Shown piece by piece: positions 1 to 7,638 of a stretch of DNA of 12,707 bases. How positions within the stretch are numbered: the first letter of the stretch is position 1; the number at the start of each line of letters is the position of its first letter. The stretch is from Caulobacterales bacterium (GTDB lineage: Bacteria > Pseudomonadota > Alphaproteobacteria > Caulobacterales > Caulobacteraceae), in NCBI GenBank assembly GCA_947480815.1, contig CANKEA010000012.1, forward strand, positions 1 to 12,707. The letters are read 5' to 3'. A model generated the notes under the pieces. That model was not told the DNA's origin and did no database searches. It saw only the letters and a list, made by a program, of their open reading frames with translations. The translations under genes were made by a program, and so were the position numbers.

Positions 1-359
1 CCCCCGGCCATACCCCCGGCGCGGCAACCTATTTCATCAACACCATGGAGAACGGTAAGCCGGTTCAGGTGGTCTTCGGCGGCCCGCCCAACCCCAACAC
101 CGGCAGCGCTGAGTACGATACGCGGCCCGCCGACGCCTTCGCCGCCTACGCGGCCCTGCGGCTGATGCACCCCGACATCATGATCACGGGCCATCCGGCC
201 AATCTGCTCAAGGGCAAGCTAGAGGCCCTCTGGGCCGGCAAGGGCCCTAGCCCGCTGACCCTCGCGCCCGGCCAGTGGGAGAAAATGATCAACGATTCCG
301 AAGCCAACTTCAGGCGCAAGCTGGCCACGGGCGAGGCGAGCGGCGGCGGCGGCGACTGA
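1..359 (+). CDS. Metallo-beta-lactamase-fold hydrolase, subclass B3-like (3' part only)
   Basis: This is the C-terminal 118 or so residues of a gene that begins before the window; the frame is open from position 3 and stops at TGA 357-359. It reads PGHTPGAATYF at its start, which matches the third metal-binding segment of metallo-beta-lactamase (MBL) hydrolases; the His codon is at 9-11. Further on, PDIMITGHP (His codon 192-194) sits where B3 enzymes carry their last zinc ligand. The tail is basic and helical and ends in a Ser/Gly-rich stretch. In B3 enzymes these two histidines bind zinc, and the fold is normally periplasmic. The first HxHxDH motif and any signal peptide are outside the window, so activity on beta-lactams cannot be judged. 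It could equally be another MBL-fold hydrolase. The stop lies 3 nt from the end of the convergent HAD gene. Confidence 0.75.
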   Translation, partial: PGHTPGAATYFINTMENGKPVQVVFGGPPNPNTGSAEYDTRPADAFAAYAALRLMHPDIMITGHPANLLKGKLEALWAGKGPSPLTLAPGQWEKMINDSEANFRRKLATGEASGGGGD

Positions 360-362
360 CCC

Positions 363-1064
363 CTAGCGGGACAGGCTGTCGATCCACCCTGGCAACTCAG
401 CCAGGGTGGCAAGCTCAGCATAGCGCGGGTGCCCGGTCGGAATTTCCGCCAGTTCGTGCGCCCAGGTGATTGGATAGGGAATATAGGCGGCGTAGGCACC
501 GGCCTGCAGGGCTGGCAAGATGTCGGACTTCACCGAATTTCCGGCCATGACCGCGCATTCGGGCCCTGGCCCATAGCGGCTGAAGATTTTGCTGTAGGTG
601 TCGGTGGTCTTCTCGCTGACGATCTCCACGCCGCTGAAAAGATCGCCAAGGCCCGAGGCCGCCAGCTTCTGCTCCTGATGCAGCAGGTCGCCCTTGGTGA
701 TCAGCACCAGCCGGTATTTGTCGGAAAGTTGCGAAAGCGCCGTCTCCACACCCGACAGGGGCTCGACCGGATGGATCAGCATCTCGCGCCCGGCGGCGAG
801 GATTTCTCGGATCACACGGGTCGATACAGCCCCGTCCGTCAGCTCCATGGCGCAGTCGATCATGCAAAGTGTAAAGCCCTTCGCACCGTAGCCGTAGAGC
901 CGCAGATAGCGGCTTTCCACGTCAGCCAGCCGGGCCATGATCTGGACCTCATCGCCGAACTCAGCCAGCAGTTCGACGAACCGAGCCTGGGTCAGTCGGA
1001 AGACGGTCTCGTTGTGCCAAAGCGTGTCATCGGCATCGACGCCGACCGTGGTGATTGCAGCCAT
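363..1064 (-). CDS. HAD-superfamily hydrolase (probable phosphatase)
   Basis: This 233-aa haloacid dehalogenase-family protein probably hydrolyses a phosphate ester through an aspartyl-phosphate intermediate in the cytoplasm. The order of motifs is complete. Motif I is VGVDADDTLW, with nucleophile Asp10 and general acid/base Asp12. Motif II is LITKGD, with Thr123. A motif III lysine is in VSEK (Lys152). Motif IV is GNSVKSD (Asp181), which with Asp10 and Asp12 would hold Mg2+. Residues of about 18-105 form a helical cap, so it is a cap-type C1 HAD similar to YjjG/PGP-like enzymes. The substrate cannot be told from sequence. The ATG start at 1064 leaves only the short sequence MAAITT before motif I, as is normal for the family. 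It is divergent from the TPR/glycosyltransferase gene with 59 bp between them. Confidence 0.85.
   Translation of the reverse strand: MAAITTVGVDADDTLWHNETVFRLTQARFVELLAEFGDEVQIMARLADVESRYLRLYGYGAKGFTLCMIDCAMELTDGAVSTRVIREILAAGREMLIHPVEPLSGVETALSQLSDKYRLVLITKGDLLHQEQKLAASGLGDLFSGVEIVSEKTTDTYSKIFSRYGPGPECAVMAGNSVKSDILPALQAGAYAAYIPYPITWAHELAEIPTGHPRYAELATLAELPGWIDSLSR
384..409 (+). terminator. Perfect 10-bp inverted repeat, terminator-like, just after the MBL gene
   Basis: CCACCCTGGC (384-393) is followed by a 6-nt loop and its exact reverse complement GCCAGGGTGG (400-409). The hairpin begins 24 nt past the stop of the MBL-fold gene and lies inside the last codons of the opposite-strand HAD gene. 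No T-run follows on either strand, so it is not a classical intrinsic terminator. It may help end or protect transcripts between two convergent genes that have only 3 nt between their stops. Confidence 0.45.
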
Positions 1065-1123
1065 GAACGGTCTCTAGCAGATTGTGTCGCGCTGGGGGAT
1101 TGGCCCTGGCTTCTGGGGCCCCG

Positions 1124-2210
1124 ATGAAATCCAAACAAATCGGCGATGCGGCGGAGCGGCTGTTCCAGAAGGCCTTAGCTGCAAGTGCCAGTGGCGACGT
1201 CGTCCAGGCCGAACGACTCTACCGCCTCGCCATCGGCATGGTCGCGGGCCGCAGCGAACCGCGCCACAATCTGGGGGCCCTGCTGCGCAGCCTTGGGCGC
1301 CTTGAGGAGGCGCGCGACCTGCTGGCCTTCGTGCTGGTGCGCGAGCCGGATCTGGCCGAAACCCGTTATGCCCTCGGCATGGTGCTGATGGGGCTGGGCG
1401 ATTATCCGGCTGGCTGGCCGCTGTATGAGTCGCGGCGCGACCTGCCCGCACTGAAGGTCATCGCGCCGATCCTGGGCTTTTCCCGAGTGGAAAGGAGAGC
1501 CCCTGGCCGGCAAACGAATCGTGCTGTTTCCTGAGCAGGGGCTCGGCGACAATATCCAGTTCGCCCGCTTCGCCCTGACCCTGCGCGACCGCGGGGCACA
1601 GGTGCTGATGTTGTGCCGCCCGCCGCTACGGAGCCTTTTACAACAGAGCCTAGACGGCGTGGAGGTGCTGGCCGCCGAGGGTCAGGTCGAGATGGGAGAG
1701 CCGGACTATTGGGCGCTGTTCGGCTCCCTGCCGCGATGGCTGGGCTGCACCCTGGAGACAATCCCAAACGCCCCTTACCTTCGTGCGCCTGCCGGCGCAC
1801 GCCTGCGCGATGATGCCCCCCGTATCGGTCTCGCCACAAAGGGCAATTCGATGCACCAGAACGACGCTCGGCGCTCGTTGCGGGTCAGTGATGTCGAACG
1901 GCTGAAGGCAATTCTGGATCCTACTGTGAGCCTTCACCCCGAGGATAGCGGGGCCAAGGACTTTGCCGACACCGCCGCGATTGTGGACGGGTTGGACCTT
2001 GTGGTCTCGGTGGATACCTCGGTCGCCCACCTTTCTGAGGCCATGGGTAAGCCCGCTATTGTGCTCATTCCTGGCTTCGCAACAGACTGGCGCTGGATGC
2101 ACGGTCGTGAGGATTCACCCTGGTATCCAAGCCTAAGGTTGCTGCGCAGCGGCGTCGATGGCGACTGGAGCGACGCCTTCGCACAGCTTGAAACCCTCTT
2201 GGCGAGTTGA
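1124..2210 (+). pseudogene. TPR / glycosyltransferase-9-like protein, reading frame broken by one extra base
   Basis: Two adjoining frames encode one protein. The first (ATG 1124, residues 1-119) has about three TPR-like helical pairs, including GDYPAGWPLYESR. The second, entered at 1482, continues PEWKGEPLAGKRIVLFPEQG and ends with SVDTSVAHL and DWRWMHGREDSPWYP, hallmarks of the TPR plus GT9/heptosyltransferase-like proteins common in alphaproteobacteria. Skipping one T of the run 1478-1481 joins LGF to PEW exactly and gives a 361-aa product. As written, the first frame stops at 1532-1534, so translation would lose the transferase domain. The intact protein would be cytoplasmic and act on glycans or envelope polysaccharide; donor and acceptor are unknown. 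Sequencing error, true mutation and +1 recoding all fit. Codon style on both sides resembles its neighbours, so decay is recent at most. The palindrome GGGGCCCC sits just before the ATG, and no good Shine-Dalgarno sequence is seen. Confidence 0.8.
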
Positions 2211-2235
2211 CCGCGAGCGCTGCGACCCCTACCTA
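2207..2235 (+). promoter_or_regulatory. Possible carA promoter
   Basis: TTGACC (2207-2212) is separated by 17 nt from TACCTA (2230-2235), in the short gap before carA. The -35 half is good and the -10 half is poor against the vegetative consensus. The position, about 30 nt before the carA ATG, is sensible. The -35 overlaps the stop codon of the preceding gene. carA could instead be read through from upstream. Confidence 0.25.
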
Positions 2236-2268
2236 GCGCCCGCCCCTTTCACCTGAAGAGTCGCCGCC

Positions 2269-3441
2269 ATGGCCTCTGCGCAAAACACCCTTCCGCCCAG
2301 AACCACCGGGGTGCTCGTACTCGCCGACGGAACCGTCCTGGCGGGCCTTGGCTGCGGCGCGATCGGATCACGCGTTGGCGAGGCGTGCTTCAACACCGCC
2401 ATGACCGGCTATCAGGAAATCCTGACCGACCCATCCTACATGGCGCAGATCGTCGCCTTCACCTTCCCGCACATTGGCAATGTCGGGACCAATAGCCTGG
2501 ACCTCGAACAGATCTCCGGGGCCAGCGACACCGCGGCGCGCGGCGCGATCTTCCGCGACGCCCCGACCCCGCCAGCCAATTATCGGAGCGAGGCGGATTT
2601 CGACGAGTGGATGAGGCGACGCGACGTTGTCGGCATTTACGGCGTCGATACCCGCGCCCTGACACTGGCCATCCGTGAGGGCGGCATGCCGCATGCGGTG
2701 ATTGCGCACAGCCCCGACGGCCTGTTCGACCTCGAAGCCCTCAAGGCCCAGGCCCGCAGCTGGAGCGGTATCGTTGGGCTGGATCTGGCCAAGGACGCCA
2801 CCTGCCTTCAGCCGTTCGATTGGTCCGAAGGCCTGTGGTCATGGGAAGAAGGCTACGCGGCACTGACCGATCCAAGGTTCAACGTTGTGGTCCTCGACTA
2901 CGGCGTTAAGCGCAACATACTGCGTGGCCTGACCTCTATCGGTGCCAGGGTAACGGTCGTGCCGGCCAGCACGTCCGCCGAAGCCATTCTGGCCCGCAAG
3001 CCCGATGGTGTCTTGCTGTCGAACGGCCCGGGCGATCCGGCCGCCACCGGCGAATATGCGGTTCCAGAAATTCAGAAACTGGTCGAGAGCGGCACGCCCG
3101 TGTTCGGCATCTGCCTGGGACATCAGATGCTGGCCCTGGCCCTGGGTGCCGAGACTGTGAAGATGGAGCAGGGCCACCACGGTGCCAACCATCCGGTGAA
3201 GGACCTGACCACCGGTAAGGTCGAAATCGTCTCTATGAACCACGGCTTCACCGTCGACCGGGCGACCCTGCCAGAGGCCGTGATAGAAACGCATATATCG
3301 CTGTTTGACGGCACCAATGCGGGTATCGCCCTGAAGAACAGGCCGGTGTTCAGCGTGCAGCACCACCCCGAAGCCAGCCCCGGCCCGACCGACAGCCTCT
3401 ATGTGTTTGAGCGCTTCGCGGACCTGATGCGGAAGGCCTAG
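2269..3441 (+). CDS. carA: Carbamoyl-phosphate synthase small (glutaminase) subunit
   Basis: CarA (390 aa) hydrolyses glutamine and channels ammonia to the large subunit CarB, which makes carbamoyl phosphate for pyrimidines and arginine in the cytoplasm. The N-terminal CPSase small-chain domain spans about residues 12-145 and includes [19 protein letters not shown]. The class I glutamine amidotransferase domain spans about 205-385. Its catalytic triad is visible: nucleophile Cys282 in GICLGHQ, and His366 and Glu368 in [16 protein letters not shown] gives the oxyanion region. The length is normal for the family. The ATG at 2269 is preceded by GAAGAG, a moderate ribosome-binding site, at about 8 nt. 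carB is not in the window, so the two subunit genes are not adjacent downstream; the next gene is convergent xerD. Confidence 0.97.
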   Translation: MASAQNTLPPRTTGVLVLADGTVLAGLGCGAIGSRVGEACFNTAMTGYQEILTDPSYMAQIVAFTFPHIGNVGTNSLDLEQISGASDTAARGAIFRDAPTPPANYRSEADFDEWMRRRDVVGIYGVDTRALTLAIREGGMPHAVIAHSPDGLFDLEALKAQARSWSGIVGLDLAKDATCLQPFDWSEGLWSWEEGYAALTDPRFNVVVLDYGVKRNILRGLTSIGARVTVVPASTSAEAILARKPDGVLLSNGPGDPAATGEYAVPEIQKLVESGTPVFGICLGHQMLALALGAETVKMEQGHHGANHPVKDLTTGKVEIVSMNHGFTVDRATLPEAVIETHISLFDGTNAGIALKNRPVFSVQHHPEASPGPTDSLYVFERFADLMRKA

Positions 3442-3451
3442 CGGCTAGGTC

Positions 3452-3470
3452 TGCCCGGCCAGGACGGGCA
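3452..3470 (+). terminator. Candidate carA terminator hairpin
   Basis: TGCCCG (3452-3457) and CGGGCA (3465-3470) form a perfect 6-bp GC-rich stem with a 7-nt loop, starting 10 nt after the carA stop. It is followed by ATTTGT, a weak T-tract. It lies in the 92-bp gap between the convergent carA and xerD genes, which is the right place for a terminator. Confidence 0.4.
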
Positions 3471-3533
3471 ATTTGTCTGCGCGGGTATGGGCGGTGTCAG
3501 CGCCTAGATCAGCAGCCTTTCGGCCCTTGCCTA

Positions 3534-4451
3534 TCATGGCTCCCGCAGCGGATGTTTTGTGGCCACGACCTCGCGCAGGCGCTCTTGGGCAACATGGGTA
3601 TAGATCTGGGTGGTCGCGATGTCGGCATGGCCGAGCAGGGTTTGCACCACACGCAGATCGGCACCGCCTTCAAGAAGGTGGGTGGCAAAGGCATGCCGCA
3701 AGGCGTGCGGGCTCACCTTGTCGGACTCGATGCCGGCGGCGATGGCGGCATGGTCCAGCAACTGGGCGAAACGACGTGGGGTCAGTCTGCCAGCAGCGCC
3801 GCGCGACGGGAACAGCCAGGGGCTGGTTTGTCCCGCCTTCATGAAATCCGCCCGCACCGGAAGATAGGCCTTTACACCGGCCCGCGCGGGGCCGCTCAGC
3901 GGGACCAGTCGCTCCTTGCCGCCCTTACCTCTTACCATCAGATAGGCCGGGTCCTGCGCCAGAGCCGCCAGCGGCAGGGCGGTGAGTTCCGAAACGCGTA
4001 ACCCCGAGGCGTAGATCAGCTCGACCATACAGGCCAGCCGCAAGCCCTGGCGGCTTTCCTGTGCCCCCGCCGCCTGGATCAACCGCACCACCTCGTCATG
4101 CGACAGCACCTTCGGCAGGGGCCGGCCCTGTCGCGGGGCAGCCACACGCCGCGAAGGATCATCGATCCGCCAGCCCTCGCCCAGCACGAATCTGTAGAAC
4201 TGCCGCACCGCCGCGCGGCGCCGAGCGGCTGTGGCGGCGGAAAGGCCACGCACCGCAAGGTCGGCGAAATAGGCTTCAATGCGCGGGGCCTCGACAGTGG
4301 CGAACTCCTCGCCCTTGCTCTTCAGCCAGCCCGCGGCGTCTGCCAAGTCGCGGCCATAGGCCGACAACGTATTGCGGGCCGCGCCGCGTTCGGCCGCCAT
4401 CATCTCCAGGAAGGCTTCCGGCCACCCCGCGCCGTTTGCCTGACCACTCAT
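3534..4451 (-). CDS. xerD: Site-specific tyrosine recombinase XerD
   Basis: This 305-aa tyrosine recombinase acts with XerC at the dif site to resolve chromosome dimers at the division septum. The N-terminal SAM-like core-binding domain covers about residues 10-95 (TLSAYGRDL, AARRRAAVRQFYRF). The catalytic domain follows from about 115. All active-site residues are present: Arg152 (ASGLRVSEL), Lys176 (RGKGGKERLVP), His249 and Arg252 (HALRHAFATHLL), His275 (LLGHADIATTQ) and the nucleophile Tyr284 (IYTHV). GADLRVVQTLLGH is the XerD rather than the XerC version. Length and lack of nearby phage genes argue for the chromosomal housekeeping enzyme, not an integrase. Its ATG overlaps the stop of the upstream exported-protein gene as ATGA (4448-4451), so translation is probably coupled. 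Confidence 0.95.
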   Translation of the reverse strand: MSGQANGAGWPEAFLEMMAAERGAARNTLSAYGRDLADAAGWLKSKGEEFATVEAPRIEAYFADLAVRGLSAATAARRRAAVRQFYRFVLGEGWRIDDPSRRVAAPRQGRPLPKVLSHDEVVRLIQAAGAQESRQGLRLACMVELIYASGLRVSELTALPLAALAQDPAYLMVRGKGGKERLVPLSGPARAGVKAYLPVRADFMKAGQTSPWLFPSRGAAGRLTPRRFAQLLDHAAIAAGIESDKVSPHALRHAFATHLLEGGADLRVVQTLLGHADIATTQIYTHVAQERLREVVATKHPLREP

Positions 4452-5866
4452 TTGAGATCCAGCACGATCAGGCCTTCGATGGCCAAGGCGCGCGCGTCAC
4501 GATCAAGCCCGACCTGGCTTAGCGCTCGCACGGTGCGGGCGCGGTCGGCCGGGGCGACGGCAGCGTCGCTGATCGACAGGGCCAAAAGCGCAGTTTCGCC
4601 CTTGAGCCCAGCCTGGGCGGCCAGATCGAGCGCCAGCAATCGTCCGGGCAAGGCGGCCCCCCGCGCTGTAGTGAATTTGGCTAGCTCGGCCCGCGCTTGC
4701 GGACCCACGGCCCCTGCAAAAACACTGAGGATCAAGGCCCCGGACTGGGCCGGAACTGAACCGGCAACACCGCGCTCGACCAAACGATCGAAGGTCTGCG
4801 GATCGCTGCGTCCCGAAGCCACAGCGATGGCCCCGTCGAGCAGGGCGAGATCGACCGCGGACGCCTCAACAATCGCCTGGCGCACGGCCAGTGCTGTCTT
4901 GAGATCACCAGCGACGAGGGCCGCGCGGGCGAGCAGCACGCCATCGGGCAGCGGCGCGCCGGCACCCGCCTGGGCGGCGATTACCGGGGCGGCGGTTCTG
5001 GCGGCAGCCGTTAAGGCATCGACGGTTCTGGCCTTGCGCAAATTACCCAGACTGACGGTGATGTCGGCGTCAGGCGCGGAGGTGCCGCCGCCGTTCAGCA
5101 CATTGGCAATCGCTGGGGTCGCCGTGGCCATCGCCCGGGTCAGGTCGAGCATCAGCCGCTTTGAGAGAGCATAGTCCGCGCCAGCGCGCAGCGAAGCAGG
5201 ACCGGGATCGCCTGCCTCGGCCAGCAGCACCGCCATCATGCGCGCGAAGACGGGTTCCCTGCCGCTGGCGGTAGCCAAGCTCAACGTTACCGCCGCCGCG
5301 TCGGTCTGGCCGCCAATCGCCTGACAAAGGCTGCGGACCTTCAGCCAATAGGCCGTACCCCTGTCCACGGTCAGGGCGTTGGCAATACGGCAGGCTTGGT
5401 CGTCATGGCCCAGCACCAGGGCTGTCTCCGCCGCCGCCTGCGACAGGGCGCCGTTGCCGCCAATATTGCTCATCCGGTCCAGCGCCGCCTGGGCACCGGC
5501 TGCGTCGCCCAGTGCCAACAAGGCTTGGGCCCGGGCTGCGGCAAGCGCTTGGTCCGCCCCCGCACCGTCCGGAGCACTGGCCGCCGTCGACAGCAGGCGC
5601 ACCGCCAGGGCCTTAGCCGCGGGTGAAAGCAGCTTGGTTCCCAACTGCGGGATCAGGTCGCGCGCGACCCCGGCGCTGGAGCCTTTCCAGAGGTCGGCCG
5701 GCAATCCCGTGTCGCGCCGTCCGCCGGAAAACAGATCGAGCGTCTGCAGGTTTGAGACTTCCACGCCAGGCGCGGGCGACGCGACAGGCGAAACCGTCTC
5801 CTGGGATCGGGCGGCGAGCGGTACCAACAGCAGGACAATAGCGAGCAGATGCGGTGTTGGGTTCAC
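4448..5866 (-). CDS. Exported alanine-rich helical-repeat protein of unknown function
   Basis: I do not recognise a named function. The 472-aa protein starts with a hydrophobic signal sequence (residues about 6-20, cleavage likely near ARSQ), so it should be periplasmic or envelope-bound. There is no lipobox cysteine. The rest is very rich in Ala and Leu, with repeated amphipathic helix pairs like TPR or alpha-solenoid modules, for example DQALAAARAQALLALGDAAG (105-124). Only two cysteines occur, Cys159 and Cys181, in a conserved-looking patch with AYWLKVRSLCQ; they could form a disulfide in the periplasm. The start is GTG at 5866, preceded by GGAG at a rather long 10-nt spacing. It shares ATGA with xerD, so both probably come from one transcript, and it is divergent from aroK. 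A scaffold or binding role is plausible but unproven. Confidence 0.8.
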   Translation of the reverse strand: MNPTPHLLAIVLLLVPLAARSQETVSPVASPAPGVEVSNLQTLDLFSGGRRDTGLPADLWKGSSAGVARDLIPQLGTKLLSPAAKALAVRLLSTAASAPDGAGADQALAAARAQALLALGDAAGAQAALDRMSNIGGNGALSQAAAETALVLGHDDQACRIANALTVDRGTAYWLKVRSLCQAIGGQTDAAAVTLSLATASGREPVFARMMAVLLAEAGDPGPASLRAGADYALSKRLMLDLTRAMATATPAIANVLNGGGTSAPDADITVSLGNLRKARTVDALTAAARTAAPVIAAQAGAGAPLPDGVLLARAALVAGDLKTALAVRQAIVEASAVDLALLDGAIAVASGRSDPQTFDRLVERGVAGSVPAQSGALILSVFAGAVGPQARAELAKFTTARGAALPGRLLALDLAAQAGLKGETALLALSISDAAVAPADRARTVRALSQVGLDRDARALAIEGLIVLDLK

Positions 5867-5977
5867 GCGAAAAGGTCTCCGTTGGGCTCACTCAACGCAG
5901 AAACGATACGCCAGCCTGCATTATCGGAAAACCCTGGCCATTGGCGGGCGCCCAGCGGACATGTAAATGGATAGCCC
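5867..5977. promoter_or_regulatory. Divergent promoter region between the exported-protein/xerD unit and the aroK operon
   Basis: This 111-bp gap must hold promoters for both directions. It contains a dyad CGTTG-N8-CAACG (5880-5897) and the palindrome GGGCGCCC (5946-5953). For aroK, TTGGCG (5941-5946), 17 nt, then TAAATG (5964-5969) is a weak promoter match that would give a nearly leaderless message. No riboswitch or strong operator is evident. The region call is firm; individual sites are not. Confidence 0.4.
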
Positions 5978-6526
5978 ATGACCGTCGTTCCCGCCCTGAA
6001 GTTCCGAACCATCGCCCTGGTCGGGCTGATGGGCTCGGGCAAGAGCAGCATTGGCCGTCGCCTCGCCGCCGCCCTGGACATGCCGTTCAGAGACTCCGAT
6101 TCAGAGGTCGAAACGGCCGCCGGGCAATCGGTGTCTGAGATCTTCGCGGACCTGGGCGAAAGCGCCTTTCGCGATGGCGAGCGCCGGGTGATTGCTCGGC
6201 TACTGGACGAGCCACCGCATGTGCTGGCCACCGGCGGCGGTGCCTTCATGAACGCCGAAACCCGCGCCCTGATCCAGGACAAGGCTATTTCCGTCTGGCT
6301 CAAGGTCGATCTCGACGTTATCGCACGCCGCATCGGCCGCAAGGGCACCCGCCCCTTGTTGGCCGGCCGCGACCCTGGCACGGTGCTGCGCGATCTGGCC
6401 GCACAGCGCTATCCCGTCTACGCCCAAGCCGACATCACGCTAGAAACCGGCAACACCCCGCACAAGGCGGCCGTCGATGCTGTAATTCAAGCCCTGCAGG
6501 CCCATCTGGAAAAGACCGTGACATGA
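5978..6526 (+). CDS. aroK: Shikimate kinase
   Basis: This 182-aa P-loop kinase phosphorylates shikimate at the 3-hydroxyl with ATP, the fifth step of chorismate synthesis, in the cytoplasm. The Walker A motif is GLMGSGKS (16-23). FRDSDSEVE places the shikimate/Mg2+-binding aspartates at Asp39 and Asp41. ESAFRDGE carries the substrate-binding Arg65, GGGAF (86-90) is the shikimate-binding glycine motif, and GTRPLLAG lies in the lid. The length is typical. The ATG at 5978 is the only start that leaves a short N-terminus before the P-loop; the ribosome-binding site is weak (GGAT). It is the first gene of the aroK-aroB-CNNM operon and overlaps aroB by 4 bp (ATGA). Confidence 0.95.
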   Translation: MTVVPALKFRTIALVGLMGSGKSSIGRRLAAALDMPFRDSDSEVETAAGQSVSEIFADLGESAFRDGERRVIARLLDEPPHVLATGGGAFMNAETRALIQDKAISVWLKVDLDVIARRIGRKGTRPLLAGRDPGTVLRDLAAQRYPVYAQADITLETGNTPHKAAVDAVIQALQAHLEKTVT

Positions 6527-7638
6527 ACAGGATGGTTGTCTCAGTCGGTCTCGGTGCCCGTACCTATGACGTGATTATCGGGCCAGGCCTGGTCAATAGC
6601 GCAGGTGCCTTGGTCGCACCGATGCTGAAGGCACAGCGCGTGGCGGTCGTCACAGATTCTAATGTCGGCGAATATCATGCGGAAAGGCTGGCTTGGGCTC
6701 TCGAAAAAGCCGGGATCGCCGTCAACACCATCGTCGTTCCGGCGGGCGAGGCGACGAAAAGCTGGGACGGCCTATCAGGCCTTTCCGCCCGCCTGCTTGC
6801 GCTCAAGCTTGACCGCGGCGACCTGATCATCGCGTTCGGTGGCGGTGTTGTCGGCGATCTCGCCGGCTTCGCAGCGGCAATCTACAAGCGCGGCATTGGC
6901 TTCATCCAGATTCCGACCAGCCTGCTGGCACAGGTCGATAGTTCGGTCGGCGGCAAGACGGCAATCGACACGCCACAGGGCAAAAACCTAATCGGTGCCT
7001 TCCACCAGCCGCGTCTGGTGCTGGCGGACCTAGATGTTCTGGCCACCCTGCCTGACCGTGAGATGGCCTGTGGCTATGCCGAGGTGATCAAGTACGGGCT
7101 ACTTGGCGACGCCGAATTTTTCGGCTGGCTGGAAGCCAACGGCCACGCCGTTTTGGCGCGCAATAACGCCGCTCTGGCGCATGCCGTCGGCCGTTCGGTG
7201 CAGATGAAGGCCCAGATTGTCGCGGAGGACGAGCACGAGACAGGACGCAGAGCGCTGCTGAACCTGGGCCATACCTTCGGCCACGCCCTTGAGGCCGAGA
7301 CCGGCTTTGGCGACGAACTCAAACATGGCGAGGCTGTCGCCGCTGGCTGCGTCCTGGCCTTTGCCTTCTCGGCCCAGCTTGGGCTTTGCGCGCAGGAAGA
7401 CGCATCGCGCGCCGCCGCCGTGTTCAAGGCGGCTCGCCTGCCCACCACCCTGGCCGACCTGCCCAGACAAAATCTGAACGCCGACGCCCTGATAGACCAC
7501 ATGGCCCAGGACAAGAAGGCGGCCGGCGGAAAGCTGATCTTTATCCTGGCGCGTTGCATTGGCGAGGCCTTCGTTGCCCGCGATGTGGATACGGCAAAGC
7601 TGCGCCAATTCCTCATCGCCCAAGGAGCATCGTCTTGA
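6523..7638 (+). CDS. aroB: 3-dehydroquinate synthase
   Basis: AroB (371 aa) converts DAHP to 3-dehydroquinate, the second shikimate-pathway step, using NAD+ and a divalent metal. The NAD-binding motif GGGVVGD is at 106-112. [19 protein letters not shown] follows at about 131-149. Metal ligands by family comparison are Glu187 (YAEVIKYG), His250 ([11 protein letters not shown]) and His268 (KHGEAVAAG); His254 is the second conserved histidine. The ATG at 6523 overlaps the aroK stop, a conserved coupling in proteobacteria. Its own stop TGA (7636-7638) overlaps the TTG start of the next gene, so the three genes read as one translationally coupled operon. The length is normal and all motifs are intact. 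Confidence 0.96.
   Translation: MNRMVVSVGLGARTYDVIIGPGLVNSAGALVAPMLKAQRVAVVTDSNVGEYHAERLAWALEKAGIAVNTIVVPAGEATKSWDGLSGLSARLLALKLDRGDLIIAFGGGVVGDLAGFAAAIYKRGIGFIQIPTSLLAQVDSSVGGKTAIDTPQGKNLIGAFHQPRLVLADLDVLATLPDREMACGYAEVIKYGLLGDAEFFGWLEANGHAVLARNNAALAHAVGRSVQMKAQIVAEDEHETGRRALLNLGHTFGHALEAETGFGDELKHGEAVAAGCVLAFAFSAQLGLCAQEDASRAAAVFKAARLPTTLADLPRQNLNADALIDHMAQDKKAAGGKLIFILARCIGEAFVARDVDTAKLRQFLIAQGASS
7622..7627 (+). promoter_or_regulatory. Strong ribosome-binding site fixing the TTG start of the CNNM gene
   Basis: AAGGAG lies 7 nt before TTG 7635, inside the last codons of aroB. It is the best Shine-Dalgarno sequence I saw in the window. It identifies TTG 7635 as the start, even though the frame is open much further upstream within aroB. 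Confidence 0.75.

Noticed and set aside
429..1127. Plus-strand open frame of 232 codons opposite the HAD gene
   Set aside because: The HAD frame has all four catalytic motifs; the antisense frame has no recognisable domain.
1478..1484. Programmed +1 ribosomal frameshift in the TPR-glycosyltransferase gene
   Set aside because: There is no in-frame stop or rare codon at the shift point and no clear stimulatory element, so an indel or sequencing error is simpler. It is kept only as an alternative in the finding.
3534..4451. Integrase of a genomic island or prophage
   Set aside because: The sequence has XerD-specific motifs, sits among housekeeping genes, and shows no tRNA target, att repeats or phage genes nearby.
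4098..5174. Long plus-strand open frame of 358 codons
   Set aside because: It lies antisense to xerD and the exported-protein gene, both well supported. Its composition (Arg/Ala/Ser/Pro-rich, no motifs) is what GC-rich antisense frames give.
7386..7634. N-terminal extension of the CNNM protein back into aroB
   Set aside because: These residues are Arg-rich out-of-frame translation of aroB. TTG 7635 has a strong Shine-Dalgarno and begins the first membrane helix.
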